From positions 314,845-378,844 of the forward strand of contig KE159605.1 in assembly GCA_000403295.2 (NCBI GenBank): 64,000 bases of DNA. The letters run 5' to 3'. The notes beneath the pieces were generated by a model. The model was not told the DNA's origin. It was given only the letters and a program-made list of their open reading frames with translations, and made no database searches. The DNA comes from Lachnospiraceae bacterium M18-1 (lineage in GTDB: Bacteria > Bacillota > Clostridia > Lachnospirales > Lachnospiraceae). This document shows positions 16,491-26,308 of this stretch, one piece after another; the stretch's first letter is position 1, and each line of letters opens with the position of its first letter. The position numbers and the translations under genes are program-made.

Positions 16491-17714
16491 ATGGATGTCT
16501 GTTTCCTGGAGACGGTATACGATATTTTTGAAATCCCGTTGGTTGTGGTGCAGGAGGATTCGGCAGTCTGCCAGATTCCGGACAATGGCGCAAGCACGTT
16601 GTCTTTTTCTAAAGAGAGGGAGCTGTTCGATGAACTTGTCCGTTTTTTCCGAAGACGGGAAGGGAGTCCTGCCATTTATATGGAAAATGAATATATTTAT
16701 TTTGGCGGGTTTTCTGATCCCGAGAATTTACGGTGTTATATCTGGGGACCAATCACAAGAAAGGATTTGGATCAGCACGAACGCCGGGCATATTACCATA
16801 TTCATAATTCGGCCACGGGTATGGAGATAAAAAAATGTGGGACAGACCATGTATCGAAAATGTTGGCAATGGTTTATTATGTGGAAACCGGGAAGAAAAC
16901 AGGGCATATAGAAATACCTTTTGAGAGCGGTAATTTGCGGTTTGACCATTGGAATTCGGAAGAAAAAATGGAGCATTACCAGTTGGAGCAGTCGGAGGAG
17001 GAACGGGGTCATAATAGTGTAGATTATGAAAATGAACTGCTGCGTATTGTGAAAAGTGGTGATGTTGCGGCGATGAAGAATCTGATGAATATAGAACCCA
17101 TGGAAAGCGATGAGATCGGAGTAGTCGCTGTTAACAGCCACAAACGGATGGAATATCTGGTAGTAGCCATGATCACTCTGATTTCCCGCGCAGCCATTGA
17201 AAGCGGAGTCAATCCGGAAAAATCGTATGAATTGAGCGATATTTATATGCAGCGTCTGGAAAAGTGCAGGAACGCTGCGGAGATCAATATCGTAGGCGGA
17301 AAGGCACAGCTTGCATTTACCCAATTAGTTCAGGATGAGAAAAAATATAGAAGCACGGTGGTCTGTGTGGAAAGGTGTAAAGATTATATCGCAAAGCATC
17401 TGAGAAAAGATTTTAGAGTAGGGGATATCGCGCCAGCGATTGGTGTGAGCCGTGTATATCTTACCAGAAAGTTTTCAGAAACAGAGGGGATGACGATCCA
17501 GCAGTATATCATGCAGGAGAGATGCAGCCATGCGGCAAATCTTTTGAAATATTCGGATTACCCGATCTCCATTATTTCCGAATACTTTTGTTTTTCCTCC
17601 CAGAGTCATTTTGGTGTGCAGTTTAAAAAGATCTATGGCATGACGCCTAATGAGTATCGGAACAGGAACCGGTATATTGAGAGCTATGGCAGCGGCAGTC
17701 AGGACGGAGCATGA
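16491..17714 (+). CDS. AraC-family transcriptional regulator of the glycoside island
   Basis: ATG 16491 lies 8 nt after AGGAGG, giving 407 residues. The C-terminal 100 residues contain two AraC helix-turn-helix units: IAPAIGVSRVYLTRKFSETEG, then ISIISEYFCFSSQSHFGVQF, with the conserved GMTPNEYR ending. The N-terminal 280 residues form a PAS/GAF-like sensor region seen in Lachnospiraceae AraC regulators beside sugar genes. It sits between the isomerase and GH2 genes, in the same direction, and is closed off by a terminator. It most likely responds to an island sugar and activates the flanking operons. Confidence 0.87.
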   Translation: MDVCFLETVYDIFEIPLVVVQEDSAVCQIPDNGASTLSFSKERELFDELVRFFRRREGSPAIYMENEYIYFGGFSDPENLRCYIWGPITRKDLDQHERRAYYHIHNSATGMEIKKCGTDHVSKMLAMVYYVETGKKTGHIEIPFESGNLRFDHWNSEEKMEHYQLEQSEEERGHNSVDYENELLRIVKSGDVAAMKNLMNIEPMESDEIGVVAVNSHKRMEYLVVAMITLISRAAIESGVNPEKSYELSDIYMQRLEKCRNAAEINIVGGKAQLAFTQLVQDEKKYRSTVVCVERCKDYIAKHLRKDFRVGDIAPAIGVSRVYLTRKFSETEGMTIQQYIMQERCSHAANLLKYSDYPISIISEYFCFSSQSHFGVQFKKIYGMTPNEYRNRNRYIESYGSGSQDGA

Positions 17715-17780
17715 AGTGAACCTGAGAAAAAGAGATGTAAAATAGATGGATCAGCGGCAGGAATACAGGGCCTGGGAAAA

Positions 17781-17829
17781 GGCAGAATAAAAGTGTAGGA
17801 GAATGCGGACACTTTTATTCTGCTTTTTT
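17781..17829 (+). terminator. Intrinsic terminator after the AraC gene
   Basis: GGCAGAATAAAAGTGT (17781-17796) pairs with ACACTTTTATTCTGC (17809-17823), followed by TTTTTT. A 12-nt loop lies between. It separates the regulator transcript from the GH2 operon. Confidence 0.88.
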
Positions 17830-17985
17830 GGTGAGCCTGACTGGCGCACATTCCATACCTTCTGATAACAAAGTGAACGAAAAGAACATACATGACAAAA
17901 AAGGAAAATGCATGATATTGAAAAAAGACTGTTTCCTGTATCTTATATCCATCAGATAACAGAAAAGAAAGCGAGGAGGATGGAT

Positions 17986-20529
17986 ATGTTACGAAAAAAA
18001 TGGAACACAGGCTGGACAGTGAGTAAATCCGGGGAGAGCCCGATGATGGCAGCATTCGGCGCAGGCGCAGGACAGCAGGAGCTGACATTGCCTCACGATG
18101 CCATGATTCATGAGAAGCGGACACAGGAGACAAAAAACCAGCATCAGACAGGATTCTATCCGGGAGGATGCTATATTTACACAAAGCATTTTGAAGCGCC
18201 CGAACAGTGGAGGGAAAAAAATATACAGATAGAATTTGAAGGAGTCTATCAAAACGCCAGGGTTTATATTAACGGAGATTATGCAGGAGGGCATCCGTTT
18301 GGATATACCAATTTTTATATCCGCGCCGATGATTTCCTGAAATATGGGGAGACAAATGAAATCCAGGTAATCGCAAATAACAGTGCAGAGGAGGACAGCC
18401 GATGGTACTCCGGGAGCGGCATCTACCGGAACGTCAATCTTATGGAGGGGGATTTCCTGCATATCAAAGAAGACGGTGTGAGGATCACGACGATGGAAGC
18501 GGAAGACGACCTGGCTGTTTTGGAAGTGGAGGTTCATCTGATCAATAACGGAATCCATACAAAAAAGGTCCGGGTGCATACGGTATTTTCAGATCAGAGC
18601 AATGAAACCTGCGGCACAGAGCATACTCCAGTCACAGTCTTTGCACGGCAGCAGGCGGTGATCCGTCAGAGGATACAGATAGAGCATCCGCTGCTTTGGA
18701 ATTGTGAAACCCCGAATCTGTATACCTGCCGGATTCAGATTGAGGAAAATACATCTGCCGGAGAAGGGAAAAATACAGGAAATATATTGGATGAGGCAGA
18801 GGAGATGTTCGGTATCCGCACAATATCCTTATCTGCGAAAAAGGGGCTGCGGATCAATGGGAAGAACGTCAACCTGCGGGGGTCATGCATCCATCATGAT
18901 AATGGGATCATCGGCGCGTGTACGCTGGAGAGGGCAGAGGAGCGACGCTGCCGTCAGCTAAAAGAAGCTGGTTTTAACTGCATCCGCAGTTCCCATCATC
19001 CGCTTAGCCGTGCAATGCTGGATGCCTGCGACAGAGAAGGGATGCTTGTCCTGGATGAACTTTCGGACTGTTGGACCCGTTCAAAAAACAACAACGATTA
19101 TGCGATGCATTTTCCGGATTACTGGGAAAAAGATGTAGAGCGGCTCGTAGCAAAAGATTATAATCACCCTTCGGTCATTCTGTATATTTCAGGAAACGAG
19201 ATCCAGGAAGCCGCAGCCGCAAAAGGGGCGCAGATGAACCGTGAGATCACAGAGAAATTCCATGCACTGGATCATACACGTTATGTGACTGTGGCGATCA
19301 ATGGGCTTCTCGCCTGTATGGGACGGATGGGGGATATCCTCTGTGATATCACAGGCATGACCATGGAGCAGATGATGCAGATGCAGGCACAGGCCGCACA
19401 GAGTCCGGCTTCCGACGCAGGCAGTGATGCGGCAAACGGCAGCACGGACCTGATGAAAGGCCCGATGGCAGACGCATTTGCGGCGAACCATATTGTAACG
19501 GAGATGCTGGAAGAGTTTGCATCGGTAACGGATCTGGTGGGATATAATTACCTCACTGCCCGTCATGCCATGGAACACGAATTATATCCAAACCGAGTGG
19601 TACTGGGAACGGAGACCCTGCCTTCGGATATCGTGCGTCTTTGGAAGATTGTAAAAGAAAATCCGCATGTCATCGGAGATATGACGTGGACGGGATATGA
19701 TTATCTGGGAGAGGCCGGTTCCGGTGTATTTTATTATGATGGACGGCAGGGCTTCATGCCGAACTGGCCGATCAGCGTGGCCTATATGGGTGACATTGAC
19801 ATCACAGGATACAGAAGGCCTATGAGTTATTTCCGCGAAATCGTGTATGGTCTTAGAAAAGAGCCTTATATTGCGGTCGAACGTCTGGAGCATTATGGGC
19901 AGAAAGCCAACCAGTCCGCATGGATCTGGAAGGATGAGATCGCGAGCTGGACCTGGAACGGCTATGAGGGAAAGCCGGCAGTGGTGAATGTCTATGCGGA
20001 TGCAGATGAGGTGGAACTGTTCCTGAACGGAAGATCTCTGGGTAGAAAGCCTGCCGGGGAGGAGAACGGTTATCTTGCTTCCTATGAGATGTCTTATGAG
20101 CCTGGGGTGCTCTCTGCGGCAGGATACCGCGCCGGTGTGACGGCAGGGATCTGTGAGCTTGCTACCGCTTCTGAAAAAGTAGAGTTAAAGGTAGAGGCAG
20201 ACCGTGAAATCCTGCGTGCGGACGGAGCAGACCTTTCTTACCTGACCGTGACGCTGGTGGATGGAGAAGGGAGACAGAATCTGCAGGCAGTAAAAGAAGT
20301 GACCGTGGAGATCGAAGGGGCAGGGACGCTCCAAGGCTTTGGGAGCGCCGACCCGGCAACAGAAAATACATATGACGATCACACTTGGAAAACCTATGAC
20401 GGATGCCTGCTGGCAGTGGTGAGGTCAGGAATAGAGCCTGGAAAAATCAGGGTTGCTTTTTCGGCAGAAGGATGTGAAACAAAACAGGTAATGATTGAGG
20501 TAAAGCAAGAAGGAGGAAGTCAGGAATGA
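17986..20529 (+). CDS. Glycoside hydrolase family 2 (beta-galactosidase/glucuronidase-like)
   Basis: The start at ATG 17986 is 6 nt after GAGGAGG, giving about 847 residues. Upstream in-frame codons lack a ribosome site. Domain order: jelly-roll (about 1-160), Ig-like (about 165-270), TIM barrel (about 275-600), then C-terminal Ig-like domains including a DUF4982/Big-type region. The acid/base is Glu405 in SGNEIQ and the nucleophile Glu543 in LGTETLPSD. Inside the barrel is a Met/Gln/Ala-rich insertion (about 455-500, including MEQMMQMQAQAAQ) unusual for GH2. There is no signal peptide. It overlaps the esterase gene by 4 nt. The sugar specificity is uncertain. Confidence 0.9.
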   Translation: MLRKKWNTGWTVSKSGESPMMAAFGAGAGQQELTLPHDAMIHEKRTQETKNQHQTGFYPGGCYIYTKHFEAPEQWREKNIQIEFEGVYQNARVYINGDYAGGHPFGYTNFYIRADDFLKYGETNEIQVIANNSAEEDSRWYSGSGIYRNVNLMEGDFLHIKEDGVRITTMEAEDDLAVLEVEVHLINNGIHTKKVRVHTVFSDQSNETCGTEHTPVTVFARQQAVIRQRIQIEHPLLWNCETPNLYTCRIQIEENTSAGEGKNTGNILDEAEEMFGIRTISLSAKKGLRINGKNVNLRGSCIHHDNGIIGACTLERAEERRCRQLKEAGFNCIRSSHHPLSRAMLDACDREGMLVLDELSDCWTRSKNNNDYAMHFPDYWEKDVERLVAKDYNHPSVILYISGNEIQEAAAAKGAQMNREITEKFHALDHTRYVTVAINGLLACMGRMGDILCDITGMTMEQMMQMQAQAAQSPASDAGSDAANGSTDLMKGPMADAFAANHIVTEMLEEFASVTDLVGYNYLTARHAMEHELYPNRVVLGTETLPSDIVRLWKIVKENPHVIGDMTWTGYDYLGEAGSGVFYYDGRQGFMPNWPISVAYMGDIDITGYRRPMSYFREIVYGLRKEPYIAVERLEHYGQKANQSAWIWKDEIASWTWNGYEGKPAVVNVYADADEVELFLNGRSLGRKPAGEENGYLASYEMSYEPGVLSAAGYRAGVTAGICELATASEKVELKVEADREILRADGADLSYLTVTLVDGEGRQNLQAVKEVTVEIEGAGTLQGFGSADPATENTYDDHTWKTYDGCLLAVVRSGIEPGKIRVAFSAEGCETKQVMIEVKQEGGSQE

Positions 20530-21512
20530 GAACAGAAAAAATCCGGTTATATGAGGAACGTGAAGATGTGATATTGACATCTTATATTCTGGACGATTCA
20601 CCAGAAATGCTGAAAGGGAAAAAACGCCCGGCCATTCTGATCTGTCCAGGCGGGGCATACATGAATTGTTCAGACAGAGAGGCGGAACCGGTGGCGATCC
20701 GTTTCGCGGCTATGGGATATCATGCGTTTGTATTGCGTTATTCTGTGTATATGGAAGGAAAAGGCGGATTCCCGGATATTACATCCCCATTAGTCAGAAA
20801 AGAACATTGTATACATCCAAATCCAATACGTGAGATCGGTAAAGCTATACTGTACATAGGAGAACATGCAGAGGAATGGCTGGTTGATATGGAAAAACTG
20901 GCAATATGCGGATTTTCTGCGGGGGCACATAACTGCGCATTGTATGCGGTAAATTGGGACCAGCCAGTCCTTACAGGGTATTTCCAGGTTGAGAAAAAAC
21001 GGTTAAAGCCTGCCGCAGTCATATTAGGATATCCCCTGACGGATTATTGCTATCTGAAAGAAATGATGGGAGATGATCCGGTTGCGCAAGGGCTGTTTAC
21101 GATATCCAATACTGCGTTTTTAGGTACAGGGGAGCCGCCGGAAGAATTGTTAAGAGAGGTAAGCCCTGTATATCATATAAATGAGAAAATGCCGCCTGTG
21201 TTTATCTGGTCCACCGCATCTGACGATCTCGTGCCGGTACAGCACAGCATCCGCATGGCCCATGCCCTGGCAGATCAAAAGATTCCGTTTGAGATGCATC
21301 TATTTGAGGAAGGATGCCATGGCCTGGCGCTTGCTGACCAGACAAGTGCGGAAGCAAAATCGCATGTACAAGAAGACGTGGGCCAATGGGTCGGCATGGC
21401 AGAGAGCTGGCTCGAAAAACGGTTCGCATATGATCTTCCTGAATTGACAGATATGGAGATTATGATGCGGGAAGGATACCAGAAAAAAAGAGTTGTCTCA
21501 TGTAATACATAG
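20526..21512 (+). CDS. Alpha/beta-hydrolase, carbohydrate acetyl-esterase type
   Basis: The 328-residue alpha/beta-hydrolase has an oxyanion-hole segment CPGGAYMNCS, a nucleophile elbow GFSAG (Ser131), an acid in STASDDLVPV and His in EGCHGLAL. That completes a Ser-Asp-His triad. The family includes BD-FAE and acetyl-xylan-type esterases that deacetylate sugars. Its start overlaps the GH2 stop (ATGA), so the two enzymes are co-translated and probably act on the same decorated glycoside. No signal peptide is apparent. Confidence 0.85.
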   Translation: MRTEKIRLYEEREDVILTSYILDDSPEMLKGKKRPAILICPGGAYMNCSDREAEPVAIRFAAMGYHAFVLRYSVYMEGKGGFPDITSPLVRKEHCIHPNPIREIGKAILYIGEHAEEWLVDMEKLAICGFSAGAHNCALYAVNWDQPVLTGYFQVEKKRLKPAAVILGYPLTDYCYLKEMMGDDPVAQGLFTISNTAFLGTGEPPEELLREVSPVYHINEKMPPVFIWSTASDDLVPVQHSIRMAHALADQKIPFEMHLFEEGCHGLALADQTSAEAKSHVQEDVGQWVGMAESWLEKRFAYDLPELTDMEIMMREGYQKKRVVSCNT

Positions 21513-21612
21513 ATAACAGAAAAGAAACATAGAAAATATTTTTAAATGGCTTTCTAGTGTATTTTATTTTCAGCAGATGAGATGCAAAAACAAAAAGAAA
21601 GGAAAGAGAAAA

Positions 21613-22974
21613 ATGAGTGAAGCAAATATGAACAAGAAAAAGAACCGCTGGTATCCATGGGCATGGAGTACACGTGGGTTTGCCCTGGGGGTAAACTCCC
21701 TGCTGCTTATGCAGGTTACCTTTTACGCGACTGAATCTGTTGGTCTGTCGCCAGAGCTCGTAGGAACCCTGATACTGATATCCAAGCTGTTTGACGGAAT
21801 ATCAGATCTGATTGCGGGATTTATTATTGACAGGACCAATACAAAATGGGGAAAGGCAAGGCCTTATGAATTATTTCTGATTCCTACATGGATCTTGACG
21901 GTGATGCTGTTCAGTACGCCGGAATCCATGGGAATCACAGGAAAAGCAATCTATTTCTTCGTCATCTACCTGCTCATCAATGCAGTTACAGTCACATTCC
22001 TGAGTTCCTCTGAGGCGGTATATCTGGCGCGTTCCACGACAGATGAGGGACTTCGGACCAAGGCATTGACTGTGGCAGGGATCATGGCAACTTTGTTTCC
22101 CACGGCGGTAAGCATTATACTGCCTATTCTGATGGCAACCTGGGGAACGCAGCCAGGCGGATGGACAAAGATCATGCTGGTATTTGGGGTTCCATTTACA
22201 ATCGTTGGACTGATCCGATTTTTCTGTATCAAAGAAATTGATGCGGCAGAGACACAATTAGAGACCAAAGAGGGAAAGAAGGAACAGGAAGCAATCTCTT
22301 TTAAGGATTCCATGAAAAGCATTGCGGGAAACAAATATTTATTTATCCTCTCAGCTACGGTGCTGTTGTGTGCGGTAAATAACGGAATGAATATGACCAC
22401 GGGAAGTTATTATTTCCAGTATATCGTAGGAGACCTTGCAGCAATGTCCACGATCGGCATGCTTGGACTTCTGACGCCGTTTGTACTGATCTTGTTCCCG
22501 ATTGCCGTAAGGAAGATCGGAGGTATGAATTTTGTACGGATCGGTCTGGTTACCGCGATCATCGGAAATGTCGTGAAATATTTTGCCGGGGACAATGTGC
22601 CTATGATCCTCGCAGGTTCTTTTATTGCGGCTATCCCGGGAGCCTCGGCATTGATGATGATCGGAAGCATCTTTGTTATCCAGTGCATGGACTACGGCGA
22701 GAAAAAAACGGGCATCCGTGTGGAGGGCATGGTGAATTGTGTATATGGATTTGCAACGAAGCTGGGTAGCGGCGTTGCCAGCGGAATTTTGGGAGCGATC
22801 ATGGCGCTGGCCGGGTTTGTCAGCGGTGCAGAGACACAGAGTGCTTCTGCAATCACGGCGATCCGCTGGGGATATTCCCTTGTTCCTGCGCTGGTGTGTG
22901 CGGCAATGCTGGTAATCCTTCATTTCTATACATTGGAAAAGGATAATATGAAACTGGGCGCAGAAAAAGAATAA
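21613..22974 (+). CDS. GPH-family glycoside:cation symporter
   Basis: ATG 21613 after AAAGGAAAGAG gives 453 residues with 12 predicted hydrophobic segments. The N-terminal SKLFDGISDLIAG and the following DRTNTKWGKARPY loop are signatures of GPH (MelB/LacS/XynP) transporters, which import glycosides with Na+ or H+. It lies 100 nt after the esterase, probably in the same operon, and before the rhamnosidase. It is the only complete transporter in the island, so it likely brings in the intact glycoside. The truncated transporter at 5623 belongs to the same family. Confidence 0.9.
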   Translation: MSEANMNKKKNRWYPWAWSTRGFALGVNSLLLMQVTFYATESVGLSPELVGTLILISKLFDGISDLIAGFIIDRTNTKWGKARPYELFLIPTWILTVMLFSTPESMGITGKAIYFFVIYLLINAVTVTFLSSSEAVYLARSTTDEGLRTKALTVAGIMATLFPTAVSIILPILMATWGTQPGGWTKIMLVFGVPFTIVGLIRFFCIKEIDAAETQLETKEGKKEQEAISFKDSMKSIAGNKYLFILSATVLLCAVNNGMNMTTGSYYFQYIVGDLAAMSTIGMLGLLTPFVLILFPIAVRKIGGMNFVRIGLVTAIIGNVVKYFAGDNVPMILAGSFIAAIPGASALMMIGSIFVIQCMDYGEKKTGIRVEGMVNCVYGFATKLGSGVASGILGAIMALAGFVSGAETQSASAITAIRWGYSLVPALVCAAMLVILHFYTLEKDNMKLGAEKE

Positions 22975-22998
22975 CAGGAAGAGATTTGTGTAAGACGT

Positions 22999-23028
22999 AC
23001 TCCCGGAAAATACAGCCGGGAGTGCTTT
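22999..23028 (+). terminator. Terminator or attenuator between symporter and rhamnosidase
   Basis: ACTCCCGG (22999-23006) and CCGGGAGT (23016-23023) form an 8-bp GC-rich stem followed by GCTTTTT. With only 78 nt between the genes, it may reduce rather than block expression of the downstream rhamnosidase. Confidence 0.72.
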
Positions 23029-23052
23029 TTCAGAATCAGGAAGGAGACTTTT

Positions 23053-25959
23053 ATGCTGCATATTAAAGATTTTAGAATGGAATATCAGAAAAATCCTTTG
23101 GGGATGGATGCGCCAAATCCGAGGTTTTCCTGGAAACTGCAGTCTGACCGGAAGAATACGGTGCAGGCAAGTTATCATATTGCAGTGCGCAACGGCAGTG
23201 AACTTGTATGGGACTCAGGTATCGTGGAAACAGATACAAGCATCTGTGTCAAATATCCCGGGACGGATCAGGGAATTGGCAGTAAACGTAGCATAGGGGC
23301 TGCTGCAGAATCTCTAAAGCCTCAGGCCCGGTATGAAGTCAAAGTTGAGGTTACCGACAACCATGGAGAGGATGCATCGGCCGAAGGCTGGTTTGAGACC
23401 GGATTGATGGGGGCAGGCCAGTGGAAAGCGGACTGGATCACCCATGGATTTGAGGATGACCTGGAGCCCTGCGCGGTTTTTATAAAAAGATTCCGCTCAG
23501 AAAAAGAGATTGCAAAGGCAAGGCTGTACGCAAGCGCACTCGGAATCTATGAGTTTACGGTAAACGGCAGGCCGGGGAGCGATATCCATTTTGCGCCGGG
23601 CTGGACCAGCTATCAGGAACGGATCCAGTACCAGACTTATGATGTGGCAGAACTTCTGGGGGAAGAAAATGAACTCCGGTTCGTGGTTGGAAACGGATGG
23701 TATAAAGGAATCCTTGGTTTCTTTAATCAGGGAGATCACTATGGAAAACGCACGGCTCTGATCGCCCAGCTTGAAATTACATATACAGATGGTACGATTG
23801 AAAAAATCGTTACGGATGAAAGCTGGGAGACGACGACAGGAGCGCATCGCTACAGTGAGATCTATCACGGGGAAGTGATCGATTACCGTTTTGAAAAAGA
23901 GAGTAAGCTGAAAGCTGCGGACGCTGGTACAAACACAGCTTCAAAAGAGACAGTCGATCCGGCAGTGTTAGAAATCCGTCCGGCAAGACGTATTGAACAG
24001 TCCAAGGAGGTGCTGACAGCGCAGCAGGACGAACCGGTACGGATTACGGAGCGCAGGCCGGGAGAAAAGCTGATCCATACACCTAAAGGGGAGGTTGTGA
24101 TTGACTTCGGACAGAACCTGACCGGAGTGGTAGAAGTGAAACTTTGTAAAAAGCGGGGAACGAAGGTGGTCATCCGCCATGCGGAGGCACTGGATGAGAA
24201 CGGGAATTTCTATACGGTGAATCTACGTACCGCAAAAGCGACGGATACCTTCATCTGCAGCGGCGAAGAAGATCTTTTCCGTCCCATGTTTACTTACCAT
24301 GGATTCCGTTACATCCAGGTGGAAGGACTGGGAGAAGATGTGGATCCGAAAGACTTTACCGCCTGTGTGCTCCATACGGACCTGGAGAAGACCGGAAGTT
24401 TTACCTGCAGCAATGAAGCGGTCAACCGCCTGGCACAGAATATTGACTGGGGGCTTCGGGACAATTTCCTGGATATCCCTACGGACTGTCCGCAGAGGGA
24501 TGAACGTCTGGGATATACCGGCGACGCGCAGATTTTTCTGTCCACCGCGGCATGCTGCCGCAATGTGGCGCTGTTTTTTGAAAAATGGCTGCAGGACCTG
24601 AAGTATGAACAGTCGCTGGGGGCAGGCATTCCTACCACGGTTCCCAATATCCTTGGGCCGGGAGGCGGCATTGCGATCTGGCATGACGCGGCAGCCATCA
24701 TTCCCTGGACGCTGTACCAGAATTATGGAGACCGGACTTTTTTGGAAGAACAGTTTGACAGTATGGTGTCCTGCGTGGAATATTCCCGTTCCCTGACAGG
24801 GGAGGACGGGCTGATCAAAACAGGACAGCAGTTAGGAGACTGGGTTTCCATGGATGTGCCAAGAGGCCCCATGTTAAAACGTACCGAAGAAGTCTGGAAT
24901 CTGGAGCTGATCGAGAAGATGGGGAGCACCGACCCTTATTTTGTGGCAAATGTATATTATGCCTATTCAACGTCTCTGGCAGCACAAGCGGCAAAAGTAT
25001 TGGGAAAAGAGGAGGAAGCAGAGAAGTACCGGAAGCAGCATGAGGAGATCCTGGAAAAGATCCGGGACGAGTATATTACAAAAAACGGGCGTCTGGTGAG
25101 TGAGACACAGACAGGGTGTGTTCTTGCCCTTCAATTTGATATTGCGGAAAAAAAACACAGGGCAGGAATCTTTGAAGCATTGAAACAGAATCTGAGACAG
25201 CATAAAAATCACCTGACAACAGGCTTTGCAGGGACTCCGTTCCTCTGCCCTGTTTTATCTGAAAACGGTGCCCACGACCTTGCAGGAAATGTATTTCTAA
25301 AGGAGGACTGCCCATCCTGGCTGTACCATGTCAAGCTGGGAGCCACCACCATGTGGGAACTGTGGGACGGTGTGAATCCGGACGGCAGCTTCAATAAGTT
25401 TGAGATGAACTCGTTAAATCATTACAGCTACGGTTCGATCGGCGGATGGATGTACCATGACCTGCTGGGACTGGATATCCTGGAACCCGGCTATAAAAAA
25501 TCCAGGATCGCCCCCAGGCTGATCAAAGGAATCCCGGAAATGAAGGGATCCATTGAGACAGTCTACGGTACGCTGGGCTGTGAGATCAGCTGTGTAGATC
25601 ATAAATATGTGGCGGATATTACAATCCCGGAAAATACGACTGCTGTAGTCAGCCTGCCGGATAGGGAAGAAGAAGTGCTTGGCTCCGGCCGGTATCACTA
25701 CGAATATGAGACGGAAGATGCTTTTGAAAAAGAACGATATGACTATGATTCTCTGTTTGGGGAGCTGATAGAGGACCCAATAGGGAACCGACTGTTAAAC
25801 CAGTATGCAAAGGAACTGATGGAAAATGAAATGTTCCTGATGTTCGCAAAGGACCATCCGATCACAGATATATCGGGGATGCTGCCGCCGGAAGCAATGG
25901 GGCTGATCGACATGGTGATCGCGCAGTGTAATAAAGAAAGTATAAGACGCCCCAAATGA
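23053..25959 (+). CDS. Glycoside hydrolase family 78 alpha-L-rhamnosidase
   Basis: The 968-residue protein shows N-terminal Fn3-like and beta-sandwich domains (about 1-400). A catalytic (alpha/alpha)6 barrel (about 410-790) contains the diagnostic acidic motif DCPQRDERLGYTGDAQ at residues 478-493 and the later TTMWELWDG and NHYSYGSIGGWMY. It removes terminal L-rhamnose, for example from plant flavonoid or saponin glycosides. No signal peptide is seen. Beyond the C-terminal beta-sandwich, a helical tail (about 895-968, GELIEDPIG...GMLPPEAMGLIDMV) resembles the tail on the first GH3 enzyme. A ribosome site AGGAGA precedes the ATG. Confidence 0.93.
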   Translation: MLHIKDFRMEYQKNPLGMDAPNPRFSWKLQSDRKNTVQASYHIAVRNGSELVWDSGIVETDTSICVKYPGTDQGIGSKRSIGAAAESLKPQARYEVKVEVTDNHGEDASAEGWFETGLMGAGQWKADWITHGFEDDLEPCAVFIKRFRSEKEIAKARLYASALGIYEFTVNGRPGSDIHFAPGWTSYQERIQYQTYDVAELLGEENELRFVVGNGWYKGILGFFNQGDHYGKRTALIAQLEITYTDGTIEKIVTDESWETTTGAHRYSEIYHGEVIDYRFEKESKLKAADAGTNTASKETVDPAVLEIRPARRIEQSKEVLTAQQDEPVRITERRPGEKLIHTPKGEVVIDFGQNLTGVVEVKLCKKRGTKVVIRHAEALDENGNFYTVNLRTAKATDTFICSGEEDLFRPMFTYHGFRYIQVEGLGEDVDPKDFTACVLHTDLEKTGSFTCSNEAVNRLAQNIDWGLRDNFLDIPTDCPQRDERLGYTGDAQIFLSTAACCRNVALFFEKWLQDLKYEQSLGAGIPTTVPNILGPGGGIAIWHDAAAIIPWTLYQNYGDRTFLEEQFDSMVSCVEYSRSLTGEDGLIKTGQQLGDWVSMDVPRGPMLKRTEEVWNLELIEKMGSTDPYFVANVYYAYSTSLAAQAAKVLGKEEEAEKYRKQHEEILEKIRDEYITKNGRLVSETQTGCVLALQFDIAEKKHRAGIFEALKQNLRQHKNHLTTGFAGTPFLCPVLSENGAHDLAGNVFLKEDCPSWLYHVKLGATTMWELWDGVNPDGSFNKFEMNSLNHYSYGSIGGWMYHDLLGLDILEPGYKKSRIAPRLIKGIPEMKGSIETVYGTLGCEISCVDHKYVADITIPENTTAVVSLPDREEEVLGSGRYHYEYETEDAFEKERYDYDSLFGELIEDPIGNRLLNQYAKELMENEMFLMFAKDHPITDISGMLPPEAMGLIDMVIAQCNKESIRRPK

Positions 25960-26125
25960 CCGAGAAAGCCCGTAAATCCGCCACTTTCGGCACTACATAG
26001 CTTTCAAAGTTACATTGTTTCCGTGTGCTTTTAAGGGCATTTTTACATCAGCGAGAGTGAGAACGGTTGTTCTGGGGTTGTTTTTGCCTGATAGTATATA
26101 CTCGCAGGCAAAAGTCGGTTATTAT

Positions 26126-26221
26126 CACGGAAACCCTTATACTATCACGGAAACCTGCTGTGCGTTTTCGTGATAGTATAAGGGTTTCCGTGTTTGTATA
26201 AAAGGTTTTCGTGTTTGTATA
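26126..26221. repeat. Iteron-like repeats and 24-bp perfect inverted repeat
   Basis: Perfect 24-bp arms lie at 26126-26149 and 26169-26192, separated by 19 nt. ATCACGGAAACC is directly repeated at 26124 and 26144. In the opposite sense an 18-mer, GGTTTCCGTGTTTGTATA, occurs at 26183-26200 and, with one mismatch, at 26204-26221, a 21-bp period. A further GTTTCCGTG occurs near 26015. Reiterated sites around a dyad resemble replication or partition origins of plasmids and integrative elements. The 349-nt gap (25960-26308) holds no gene. Confidence 0.7.
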
Positions 26222-26308
26222 CGGTAAAAGTAATAAAACTTAACGGATAAATGATAAATGAGGGAAGGGCTGTTTTAGCATTTCATTTTTACAAAATAGC
26301 GTGAAGCG

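Noticed and set aside
26013..26221. CRISPR array
   Set aside because: The repeats are short, inverted as well as direct, with no uniform spacers and no cas genes nearby. An iteron/dyad region fits better.
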